A stretch of 64,000 nucleotides of DNA from Mucilaginibacter_A sp965201005 (GTDB lineage Bacteria > Bacteroidota > Bacteroidia > Sphingobacteriales > Sphingobacteriaceae). Made by a program: the position numbers and the translations under genes. Positions 49,096-57,243 of this stretch are shown here, one piece after another. Each line of letters starts with the position of its first letter. Position 1 is the stretch's first letter. The notes under the pieces were generated by a model. That model made no database searches and had not been told where the DNA came from. It worked only from the letters and a program-made list of their open reading frames with translations. The stretch covers positions 1,984,001 to 2,048,000 of the forward strand of contig NZ_OZ241747.1 of assembly GCF_965201005.1 (NCBI RefSeq), read 5' to 3'.

Positions 49096-51510
49096 ATGAT
49101 CATACAAAAAAGGATATTGCTGCTGGTTATTTTAGGTTTTTCGATCAGGTCTGCATCCGCCCAAAACAAAAATATTTATAAAAACGGCTGGATCGATTTT
49201 AACAAAAACGGTGTAAAAGATGTATTTGAAGATCCTGCGGAACCGATAGAAAAGCGGGTAGAAAACTTGCTTTCGCAGATGACATTGGACGAAAAAACCT
49301 GCCAAACGGCAACGCTTTACGGCTACGGCCGGGTTTTGAAAGATGAAATGCCGGTAGCAAACTGGAAAAACGAAGTCTGGAAAGACGGGATTGCCAATAT
49401 TGATGAGGAGCTGAACAACCTAAAATCCAACACGGACAAAGCTTACACCAAATATGCTTATCCGTTTAGCCGCCATGCCGAAGCCATCAACACCATTCAA
49501 AAATGGTTTGTGGAGCAAACGCGCCTCGGCATTCCGGTGGATTTTACAAACGAAGGCATCCACGGTTTGTGCCATGAAAAAGCCACGCCGCTGCCCGCGC
49601 CGATTGGAATTGGCAGCACCTGGGACAAAAACCTGGTTTATCAGGCCGGAAAAACTGTTGGAAAAGAAGCAAAAGCGTTAGGTTATACCAACGTTTACGC
49701 GCCGATTTTAGATCCTGCGCGCGACCAGCGTTGGGGCCGTGTGGTAGAATGTTATGGCGAAGATCCGTTTTTGATCGCTGCACTGGGCGTGCAAATGGCA
49801 TCGGGCATACAAGGCCAGGGCGTGGCATCGACCCTGAAACATTTTGCGGTTTATAGTGTGCCAAAGGGCGGCCGAGACGGCAACGCGCGTACCGATCCGC
49901 ATGTGGCACCGCGGGAAATGTACGAGCTTTACCTTTATCCATTTAAAAAGGTGATCAAAGAAGTGCACCCGCTCGGCGTGATGAGCAGTTATAACGACTG
50001 GAACGGCGAACCGATCACCGGAAGTTACTTCTTTTTGACGGAGCTGCTCCGCCAGAAATTTGGTTTTACGGGTTATGTGGTTTCTGATAGTGAAGCAGTG
50101 GAATTTCTCTATTCCAAACATCACGTGGCGGCAACTTATCCGGACGCGGTAAAACAGGCGATTGAAGCCGGTTTAAACGTGCGCACGAATTTTACCATGC
50201 CGCAAACCTTTATTTTGCCCTTACGGGAATTGGTGAAAGAAGGAAAACTGAGTATGGAAACGCTTAATTCGCGCGTTGCGGATGTTTTAAGGGTGAAGTT
50301 TAAGCTTGGTTTGTTTGACCGGCCTTACGTAACCGACCCAAAAGCGGCCGACAAAATTGTGCACACGCCAGCTGATGAGCAAATGGCCTTACAATTGAAC
50401 CGCGAATCTATGGTGCTGCTCAAAAATGAAAAAAACCTGCTGCCTTTGGACAAACATCAGCTTAAAAATATTTTGGTGACCGGCCCGCTTGCTGCCGAAA
50501 AAAGTTATGCGACCAGCCGTTACGGCCCGTCCTACAATCCGGTAACTTCTGTTTTGGAAGGGATCCGAAATTATGTTGGTAAAAACAGCATCGTTGAATA
50601 CGCCAAAGGTTGCGATATAATTGATGCAACCTGGCCGGAAAGTGAGATCATTCCGACGCCACTTACCGCCGAAGAGCAGGCCGATATTGCCGATGCCGTA
50701 GCGAAAGCAAAAAACGCAGACGTGATTATTGCCGTTGTCGGTGAAGATGAGAAGCGTGTTGGCGAAAGTCTTTCAAGATCAGGATTGAACCTGCCAGGCA
50801 GGCAATTGCAATTGGTCCAGGCTTTGCAGGCAACCGGAAAACCTGTCGTGATGGTGATGATCAACGGGCAGCCGCTCACGATTAATTGGGAAAACAAATA
50901 CGTTCCGGCAATTTTGGAAGCCTGGTTCCCCGGTCCGGAATCTGGTAAAGTTGTGGCAGAAACTTTGTTCGGCGACAACAATCCCGGAGGAAAACTAACC
51001 ATCACGTTTCCGAAAACTACCGGGCAAATAGAGTTGAACTTCCCTTTTAAGCCAGCCTCGCAATCCGGACAACCTGGTTCCGGGCCAAACGGTTACGGCA
51101 GCACACGTGTGTTGGGCGCATTGTACCCGTTTGGTTATGGCCTCAGTTATACCACATTTGCCTACAGTAATTTAAAAATCGACCGGCCAACTATGCATAC
51201 TCAAAATGATATTACCGTTAGCGTTGATGTTGCCAATACCGGCAAAATCAAAGGCGACGAAGTGGTGCAGTTGTATTTAAAAGACGAGGTAAGCAGCGTA
51301 ACGACTTATGAATATGATTTAAGGGGATTTGAACGCGTGCCGCTCTTGCCGGGCGAAAAGAAAACGGTAAAATTTGTCCTTCATCCCGACGATTTGGCCT
51401 TACTGGATAAAAACATGAACTGGACCGTTGAACCGGGCAAATTTCAGGTAATGATCGGCAGTTCTTCCGAAGACATTAAATTGAAAGCGGAGTTTGAAGT
51501 AGAAAAATAA
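49096..51510 (+). CDS. GH3 family beta-glycosidase, exported
   Basis: An 804-residue glycosidase. After the signal peptide (ILLLVILGFSIRSASAQ) comes the GH3 N-terminal barrel with RWGRVVECYGEDPFL and the nucleophile in GYVVSDSEAVEF (Asp about residue 328); the C-terminal domain contains the acid/base region (GEDEKRVGESLSRSGLNLPGRQL) and ends in a fibronectin III-like domain (LKGFERVPLLPGEKKTVKFVLHPDDLALLD-type). Members release beta-linked glucose or xylose. ATG at 49096 preferred, as the earlier one gives no signal peptide. Type B motif in frame at 50578-50592. Confidence 0.93.
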   Translation: MIIQKRILLLVILGFSIRSASAQNKNIYKNGWIDFNKNGVKDVFEDPAEPIEKRVENLLSQMTLDEKTCQTATLYGYGRVLKDEMPVANWKNEVWKDGIANIDEELNNLKSNTDKAYTKYAYPFSRHAEAINTIQKWFVEQTRLGIPVDFTNEGIHGLCHEKATPLPAPIGIGSTWDKNLVYQAGKTVGKEAKALGYTNVYAPILDPARDQRWGRVVECYGEDPFLIAALGVQMASGIQGQGVASTLKHFAVYSVPKGGRDGNARTDPHVAPREMYELYLYPFKKVIKEVHPLGVMSSYNDWNGEPITGSYFFLTELLRQKFGFTGYVVSDSEAVEFLYSKHHVAATYPDAVKQAIEAGLNVRTNFTMPQTFILPLRELVKEGKLSMETLNSRVADVLRVKFKLGLFDRPYVTDPKAADKIVHTPADEQMALQLNRESMVLLKNEKNLLPLDKHQLKNILVTGPLAAEKSYATSRYGPSYNPVTSVLEGIRNYVGKNSIVEYAKGCDIIDATWPESEIIPTPLTAEEQADIADAVAKAKNADVIIAVVGEDEKRVGESLSRSGLNLPGRQLQLVQALQATGKPVVMVMINGQPLTINWENKYVPAILEAWFPGPESGKVVAETLFGDNNPGGKLTITFPKTTGQIELNFPFKPASQSGQPGSGPNGYGSTRVLGALYPFGYGLSYTTFAYSNLKIDRPTMHTQNDITVSVDVANTGKIKGDEVVQLYLKDEVSSVTTYEYDLRGFERVPLLPGEKKTVKFVLHPDDLALLDKNMNWTVEPGKFQVMIGSSSEDIKLKAEFEVEK

Positions 51511-51819
51511 AGGACTGTTTAAATTTGATTTCAAAATTGTTTTTGGAGGATTGTCCCTTTGGCTTCAACCCAAAACCATCATACTTCTTTTATGCACATA
51601 AAATTTGTTTTCCTAATTTATGCTGATAAAAGAAGTATAGGATTTTCAATTTTTTAGGTGCTAAAAGAAGCATCAAAAATAAATTGTATCTGAAAAATCC
51701 AAATGCTTCTTTTAGCACTATAATTTTTGTATTTGAATTTTATACCGATAAAAGAAGCATTACGATTTTCATTTTTAGGGTGATAAAAAAAATATACTAC
51801 TTCTTTTATCACCCTAAAA
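51511..51819. other. Intergenic motif array between convergent genes
   Basis: The gap between the GH3 and GLPGLI genes consists largely of type A motif copies; see the array at 51580-51819. Confidence 0.75.
51580..51819. repeat. Array of about six to seven type A motifs in alternating orientation
   Basis: Copies at 51580 (reverse, CATACTTCTTTTATG), 51625 (forward, GAAGTAT), 51660 (forward, GCTAAAAGAAGCATC), 51703 (reverse, CTTTTAGC), 51747 (forward) and a final 16-base perfect hairpin with TTTTAGGGTGATAAAA (51773-51788) against TTTTATCACCCTAAAA (51804-51819). Neighbouring arms share the same variants. Confidence 0.85.
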
Positions 51820-52587
51820 TCATAACAACAAAGCTTTAAAAGATTCTTTGGCATAATCGCCCCAATCTTTTAACGCCGCCTGCAAAGTTGTACGCAACTG
51901 TTTGTTGTTCACCGGTTTGCCTTTTGTAGGAGGATTAAGGTTTTTCGGATCAATGGTTACTTCGTTCACTTTGGTGGCAAACCAGGTAATGTTTTCATGC
52001 GGCAAAGCAACGCCGAGAATCATGCCGGGCAAACCGGTAAAAGATTCCGGTCCGCCCGAAACAGCAATTTCATCCGTATAAAAAGCAACTACGTAAATAG
52101 AATCCAGCACAATGGCATTTGCGCGGCGGCAGGTATAACCGGCAATATCGCGGGTTTCGTCCGTTATTTTCCAGTTGATGTTGCGTACGCTGTCTTTTAC
52201 CAGAAACGTTTCTTCAAACACTTTTTTCTGATCAACAAAAGTACCTGTCGCTAAATCGGTTAAAACAGTATTGTTTTGCGTGGTTTGTGCACTGCCGAAA
52301 AAACCATTTTGTGAATTTTCTTCTGCATCCGGCTTAAACATGGTTTTGTTTCCGGAAAAATACAGCGTGCTTTTTAGCTTTTTAAACTGCGGCTGCGTTT
52401 TTTTAAACTGATCGTAAGCCTGCTGCATGTAGCTTTCATTGTCTTTGTTGATCTGCTTTTTGATTGTTGCATACATGTTGATGGTTTTTTCAAACTCAAT
52501 CGAACCAACTGTGGTAAAATGCGTGTTTTGCGCTTTGATTTCGACGTAAACCAACAGCGAAACTGCCATAAGGATAATTTTTTTCAT
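51820..52587 (-). CDS. GLPGLI family protein, exported
   Basis: A 255-residue protein with a signal peptide (KKIILMAVSLLVYVEIKAQ). The diagnostic segment is GPESFTGLPGMILGVALPHENITWFATKV, near residue 190, which contains the GLPGLI motif; WKITDETRDIAGYTCRRANAI is also typical. Function unknown, but the family is found only in Bacteroidetes and usually beside a large outer-membrane beta-barrel protein, as here, 5 bases downstream of it. Confidence 0.87.
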   Translation of the reverse strand: MKKIILMAVSLLVYVEIKAQNTHFTTVGSIEFEKTINMYATIKKQINKDNESYMQQAYDQFKKTQPQFKKLKSTLYFSGNKTMFKPDAEENSQNGFFGSAQTTQNNTVLTDLATGTFVDQKKVFEETFLVKDSVRNINWKITDETRDIAGYTCRRANAIVLDSIYVVAFYTDEIAVSGGPESFTGLPGMILGVALPHENITWFATKVNEVTIDPKNLNPPTKGKPVNNKQLRTTLQAALKDWGDYAKESFKALLL

Positions 52588-52592
52588 CTTAT

Positions 52593-55385
52593 TTATTTTT
52601 GAGCGGCACCGCCCATTTTGTTAAAATCATACACAATGGAGAACATAAAATAACGGCGGATGGTGGTGTATGTGCTTTGCGTGAGAAAGGTACTTGTTGC
52701 ACTGCGGTTAAAACCAACGTTCTGGTTCAGTAAATCGTTTGCAGAAACCATCAGCTTCAAACTTTCCTCTTTAAAAAAAGCTTTGCTTACGCTGGCATTG
52801 ATGATAAAACGCTGAAAATCCTGGTTAAAAGAAGCTGTTTTACCTTGATATTCATAGTTCCCATCTGTGCTGATCTGAAATTTTTTGGGCAGGTAAAAAT
52901 TAAATCCTCCCCGGGAGGTAAAACCTGTTCCGTTATTATTTACTGATGTGAGTAGTGATGACTGGCTCCTGGTAAAAGTTGGGCCTCCAATTAAGTACAC
53001 ATCGTATTTTTTTTCTTTATATTTTGAAAGTCTTGCGCTCAAACTGTAAGTGCTGGACTGGGTTTTATTTAATACATTATTGGTAAAACTGTAATAAGTG
53101 TTTCCGTTGGCATTAACATTTAAACCGCCGTCAATATTCAGGAATTTTATTTTCTGGTTATAACCTCCGTATAAATAAAAATTAGCCGTTTGTTTTCCGC
53201 TGAGGTTGGTAGATTGATAAATACTTTTTCCCGCAGAATCTGTAAGCGTATTGCTGATAATCGGATTTGAAGTTAACGCGTAAGATCCGCCTATGTAAAT
53301 GGATTGCCCGCTTAAAACCTTGTACGAATTATAATAAGCATTAAACCGATTGGTAAAAGACGGCCGTAAATCCGGGTTGCCAATTGTGATATTCAGCGGA
53401 TCTGTGTTCACGCGCACCGGCTGGATCTGATCCAGATTTGGCTGTGTATTGTTGCCGTTGTAATCAACACGGACAGAACGTTGCGCGGAAAACCGATACT
53501 GGTAACTGGCCTGCGGATTGTAGTTAACAAAGCTTCTTTTAAGCACATCGCCAGTGTAAAGGTCTGTTTGATTGTAGGTTACATCTGCTATTTTCGTTCC
53601 GAAGTTAAATGTGGTTTTGTTTTTTTTGTAGTTAAAAACAGCACCGGCCTGATTGCTGTTTTGGTTTAGTTTATAATTGTTGCTGAGAGTTTGATCTACC
53701 TGGTCATATTCGCCCTGCGAAGATTGGTTAAACGATAAACGGCTGATACTGCTGTTGTTCAATACAAACCGGTAATTGCCGGTCAGCGTAATTGTTTTGG
53801 TCAACGGCTCCGAAAAAGTAAAATTAGAATTGAACACACTGCTTTCCAATTTGTAGGTTTTATATTGATCAACCCGCTGCGTACTGTCCAATCGCCCCAA
53901 ATTGTTGTAATAATCAATTTCGGTGTTTAAATAACCTTTCGTACTGTTTTGATCCAGTGCTTCTGTAATATTTGCCGTAAACGTCCGGCCTTTTTTCTTA
54001 AATTTTTTGGTGTAAAAAAGGCTTGCGTTCAAAATCTGCTCATCGCCGTCATTGGTCAAAATCCGGTTGCTGCGGTTCAGCAGCGTATCATTTCCGCGCA
54101 AACTGGTTGCCAAAAAATTGTTTCGGGTTTTGCTGCTTTTGATCGTGCCGTCAATCGTTAGTTTTAAGTTTGAAGTACTGTCCAGCTTAACGGTATATGC
54201 CGCATCCAGCTTCTGCCTGAAAATTGAATTATCAAAATCCTGATTGTTGCTGCTTTTGATTAGTCCGGTTGGCAACGTATTTTGTGTCAGGGTTTCCCGG
54301 TTGCCTTTTACGTTCAAAAATCCGGTTTTATAATTTGTGTTGATGCTTTCTTTATCGCCATTAAATTTGCTGTCAAAATGCAAACCGCCGGTCCGGGCCG
54401 TTGGTATTCCCTGACCGTTGTACCTGCCATCAAAAGAATCCAGATCATCACCGCCGCTAAAATATATGCTGATGCTGCCATCATCACCAACTTCTGTATT
54501 GGCGTTAGAAGAACCGTATTTATTGCTGTCTTCCCAGCCCAAACCTGTTTTGCCTGTATTGGCCAGCGTACCGTAAGCCGAAAACTTCTTTTTGCCCCAA
54601 AATTTGTTAAACAGCAACTGTTCCTGATAATATTTGCCGGTTGCCGCACCGGCATCAATCTTACCGAAATAACCGTTCTTTTTATCCTCTTTTAGTTTGA
54701 TGTTAATGGTTTTGGTTTTCTTGCCGTCATCAACGCCGGTAAATGCGGCCTGATCGCTGCTTTTATCATAAAGCTGCACTTTGTCCACCATATCACTGCG
54801 GATGTTTTTGGTCACCAGCGTTGGGTCATCGCCAAAAAACTCTTCCCCATCCACCAAAACCTTGCTAACGGTTTGGCCTTGCGCGGTTATTTTTCCGTCT
54901 TTATCTACTTGTATCCCAGGCAATTGCTTTAACAAATCTTCTACTTTGGCATTTGGCTGCACGGTAAAACTGGAAGCATTATATTCTGTTGTATCGCCTT
55001 TTATTTTGATGGCCGCCCGGCTGCCTTTAATAATCACGCCAGCCAGCAAACGCGCTTTCAGCAGCATCGAAATCCGCTTAAAATCGTGCTCTTTATGTAA
55101 AGAATCCAACGTGAAATTTTCTACATAATCCGCATAATTTGGGTAAGAGACCAGCAAAATAAACTTGCCTTTGTTCAGTCCGCCGATGCTGAAAGTACCA
55201 TCATCTGCTGCACGCGTAAACTTTTTTAAGGTCGAATCTTTCGCGTTTAAAACTACAATACTGGTGTTGTGCAATTTGCTGTTGGCCACCGTATCGGCTA
55301 CGCTGCCTTTAATGCGGTAAACATTTTGGGCTGTAAGCAATTGGGCTGTAAAACAAAAAATTAAAGTAGAAATGATGCCTTTCAT
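52593..55385 (-). CDS. Outer-membrane beta-barrel protein with carboxypeptidase-like regulatory domain
   Basis: A 930-residue TonB-receptor-like protein. The signal peptide IISTLIFCFTAQLLTAQ is followed by a regulatory-like beta-sandwich (about 22-110), a plug domain (about 130-215: VEDLLKQLPGIQVDKDGKITAQGQTVSKVLVDGEEFFGDDPTL) and a long barrel with many N, S and aromatic strands. Such proteins, with partner GLPGLI proteins, are thought to move or display unknown cargo. It is operonic with the GLPGLI gene downstream. Confidence 0.87.
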   Translation of the reverse strand: MKGIISTLIFCFTAQLLTAQNVYRIKGSVADTVANSKLHNTSIVVLNAKDSTLKKFTRAADDGTFSIGGLNKGKFILLVSYPNYADYVENFTLDSLHKEHDFKRISMLLKARLLAGVIIKGSRAAIKIKGDTTEYNASSFTVQPNAKVEDLLKQLPGIQVDKDGKITAQGQTVSKVLVDGEEFFGDDPTLVTKNIRSDMVDKVQLYDKSSDQAAFTGVDDGKKTKTINIKLKEDKKNGYFGKIDAGAATGKYYQEQLLFNKFWGKKKFSAYGTLANTGKTGLGWEDSNKYGSSNANTEVGDDGSISIYFSGGDDLDSFDGRYNGQGIPTARTGGLHFDSKFNGDKESINTNYKTGFLNVKGNRETLTQNTLPTGLIKSSNNQDFDNSIFRQKLDAAYTVKLDSTSNLKLTIDGTIKSSKTRNNFLATSLRGNDTLLNRSNRILTNDGDEQILNASLFYTKKFKKKGRTFTANITEALDQNSTKGYLNTEIDYYNNLGRLDSTQRVDQYKTYKLESSVFNSNFTFSEPLTKTITLTGNYRFVLNNSSISRLSFNQSSQGEYDQVDQTLSNNYKLNQNSNQAGAVFNYKKNKTTFNFGTKIADVTYNQTDLYTGDVLKRSFVNYNPQASYQYRFSAQRSVRVDYNGNNTQPNLDQIQPVRVNTDPLNITIGNPDLRPSFTNRFNAYYNSYKVLSGQSIYIGGSYALTSNPIISNTLTDSAGKSIYQSTNLSGKQTANFYLYGGYNQKIKFLNIDGGLNVNANGNTYYSFTNNVLNKTQSSTYSLSARLSKYKEKKYDVYLIGGPTFTRSQSSLLTSVNNNGTGFTSRGGFNFYLPKKFQISTDGNYEYQGKTASFNQDFQRFIINASVSKAFFKEESLKLMVSANDLLNQNVGFNRSATSTFLTQSTYTTIRRYFMFSIVYDFNKMGGAAQK

Positions 55386-55491
55386 AAGCAGTGGTTTATG
55401 GGTGTCAAGATATAACTAAAATTTTAATTCTTTTTTGTTTGGAAGAAGAAATTTTTCGTTTTAACTTTTTTTAACTTATTGCATTATTGCA

Positions 55492-55536
55492 ATGCTGTTT
55501 TTACCATACTTTTTTTAGGCTGATAAAAACAGCATC
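55492..55536. terminator. Inverted type B motifs, hairpin
   Basis: ATGCTGTTTTTACC (55492-55505) and GATAAAAACAGCATC (55522-55536) with TTTTTTTAGGC between them; the right copy overlaps the stop of the lipoprotein gene. Confidence 0.8.
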
Positions 55537-56485
55537 AGTTTTTGTTGCCGCGCACCACCAGCAAAATCAGGCTGTCGTGCGGGATGCCCAGCGTTTTGCC
55601 GGGCGTAATCTGCAGATAATGGGCGAGGTAGCCGTCCATGATCCCTTTTATCACTTTGATGGTATTTTCCGGGTCGTCAACCATCGTTTCCATCGGTTCT
55701 ACAAAATGCAGTCGGCCTTTGGCATCTACCCGAACGGCAAAACTGTGGTAAAAATCTGCATAAGCTTTGTTGATGGTTACGTTGTATTCGGGGTAAAAAA
55801 GTGTTTCGGGAATGTAATAGCTGTTTAAATCTTTAGCTTTCGTTTTGGCATTGGTTACCTGCACGTTGGCACTGTTGCTTTTTAGACTGACGGGCTGTTG
55901 TGCGGCAAATATTTTTGTTGAATCCAGTGCGGAGGCATCGGCCAGCTTTTGGATGTATGCCGTATCGCTTTTGGTAGTTGAACGAAGTTTTTCTACGTTA
56001 ACGTGTTGTTTTTTGAGATAATCCTCCGCATAAAAAGTAACATATACGTTTGAGTTTTTCCAGTTGATGATTTTGTTCCTTACGGACAAAACCTGGAAAC
56101 GCAAACTGTCTTTGCTGATTTTTCTGGCTTTAAACCAGGCTCCGGCCATGCTGAACATGGAATCATGGTCCAGCACAAGCGGCAAATTGTAGTAACGCAG
56201 TTTTATCGGACTAAAAACACTGACCGAAGTATCCGACAAAAAAGTTATTTTCCAAGAGGGTTTAAGCTGAAAACCCTGCGCGTTGAACGAAATGCCGCTG
56301 GCAAACCTGCGGTAAACTTCGGTATAGGGGATGTTAATTACGTTTTTGAAAGTTGTGCGGGTGCGCTCAATCAGTTGCTCGTTGGTTTCTGTACCGGGAA
56401 CAGATTGGGTTTTCTGCGGATTTTGCCTGCAGGAAAACAAAATCAACACAAACAAAATTAACCTTGAAAAACGAAAATTCAGCAT
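55535..56485 (-). CDS. Putative lipoprotein of unknown function
   Basis: A 316-residue protein with a lipoprotein signal: LILFVLILFSCRQNPQ, with the lipobox cysteine near residue 19. The rest is a mixed alpha/beta protein with conserved-looking ends: LFYPEYNVTINKAYADFYHSFAV and the C-terminal LQITPGKTLGIPHDSLILLVVRGN. I do not recognise the family. It has its own motif copy upstream at 56486 and is monocistronic. Confidence 0.6.
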   Translation of the reverse strand: MLNFRFSRLILFVLILFSCRQNPQKTQSVPGTETNEQLIERTRTTFKNVINIPYTEVYRRFASGISFNAQGFQLKPSWKITFLSDTSVSVFSPIKLRYYNLPLVLDHDSMFSMAGAWFKARKISKDSLRFQVLSVRNKIINWKNSNVYVTFYAEDYLKKQHVNVEKLRSTTKSDTAYIQKLADASALDSTKIFAAQQPVSLKSNSANVQVTNAKTKAKDLNSYYIPETLFYPEYNVTINKAYADFYHSFAVRVDAKGRLHFVEPMETMVDDPENTIKVIKGIMDGYLAHYLQITPGKTLGIPHDSLILLVVRGNKN

Positions 56486-56498
56486 GTAAAAACAGCAT
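56486..56498 (+). repeat. Dispersed motif, type B at a start codon
   Basis: GTAAAAACAGCAT immediately adjoining the ATG of the minus-strand lipoprotein gene at 56485. Confidence 0.65.
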
Positions 56499-56625
56499 GG
56501 TTTAGGGCTGTTAAGATACTTGATTTGAGCGGAAATTTCAGTTCAAAATAAACCTTATCTGGATCATCCCCTTGAAGCCCTTCAAACTGGCAAGTTGGAG
56601 ACGATCTGCCCACCCAAAAATACCC

Positions 56626-56640
56626 GGTAAAAACAGCATG
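56626..56640 (+). repeat. Dispersed motif, type B
   Basis: GGTAAAAACAGCATG preceded by CAAAAATACCC, just before the rhodanese stop codon. Confidence 0.8.
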
Positions 56641-56646
56641 TAAAAA

Positions 56647-57108
56647 CTACTTTTCGGCCAGCGGATAGCCTTTACTTGTCCAGTTGGTGTTTAAATTAAC
56701 CGGCAGGTCAAGCAGTTTTACGTTGCTGAAACCAGCGTTTTGCAAAGCTGTAAAAGCCGGGCGGATGTTGGGGCATTTACCAAACGGACAACAGCCGCAG
56801 TAAATCACTATCGCTGTGTTTTTGGGCAAAGATTTAACGGTTTTAGTCAGTTTTTCGAGGTTTTCGGGTTTGTTGGCCGGGCCAATGTGTGTTGCACCTT
56901 TAATATCTTCCACCGCACCAATGTTCAAAACCAAAGGTTTTTTGGCCTGTGGATTTTGGATAATTGCCACAAGTTCTGCCGGTTCCATCAGTTGGTTGGC
57001 TTTCCAGGGATCGCGTAGTTCCAGCTTTGGCATTGGCGCAGGCGAAGTTTGCGCTTTGGTTTCAACATAAATAAAAGTCAAAAAAGCAATCAGCAGTAAT
57101 TTTTGCAT
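56647..57108 (-). CDS. Exported rhodanese-like protein with cysteine-rich active loop
   Basis: A 153-residue protein with signal peptide (LLLIAFLTFIYVETKAQ). The rhodanese domain has VLNIGAVEDIKGATHIG and the active loop IVIYCGCCPFGKCPNIRPAF (about residue 105-125), in which the usual cysteine is joined by three more (CGCCPFGKC), suggesting a metal- or sulfur-handling site. The ATG at 57108 is chosen because the signal then starts cleanly; a type A motif copy abuts it at 57109-57122. Confidence 0.75.
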   Translation of the reverse strand: MQKLLLIAFLTFIYVETKAQTSPAPMPKLELRDPWKANQLMEPAELVAIIQNPQAKKPLVLNIGAVEDIKGATHIGPANKPENLEKLTKTVKSLPKNTAIVIYCGCCPFGKCPNIRPAFTALQNAGFSNVKLLDLPVNLNTNWTSKGYPLAEK

Positions 57109-57122
57109 GGTAAAAGAAGCAT
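57109..57122 (+). repeat. Dispersed motif, type A at a start codon
   Basis: GGTAAAAGAAGCAT directly adjacent to the minus-strand ATG at 57108. Confidence 0.75.
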
Positions 57123-57162
57123 TGGTACTTCTCAAAGTTAAAAATATTTTGGGGATGAGGTG

Positions 57163-57218
57163 GGAGGTTTGGGGTATGAGGTTTGTCTTTATAGGTTCTG
57201 CCTTATCCCCAAACCTCC
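57163..57218. repeat. AGGTTTGGGG inverted repeat
   Basis: GGAGGTTTGGGG (57163-57174) and CCCCAAACCTCC (57207-57218), perfect 12-base arms, with further related GAGGTTT/AAACCTC text outside. Located between two minus-strand genes, where it can act as a terminator of the TolC gene. Confidence 0.7.
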
Positions 57219-57243
57219 GAACCTCTTACCTCAAACCTCATCC

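Noticed and set aside
51580..51819. CRISPR array
   Set aside because: Copies alternate in orientation, spacing is irregular and there are no unique spacers of constant length or cas genes.
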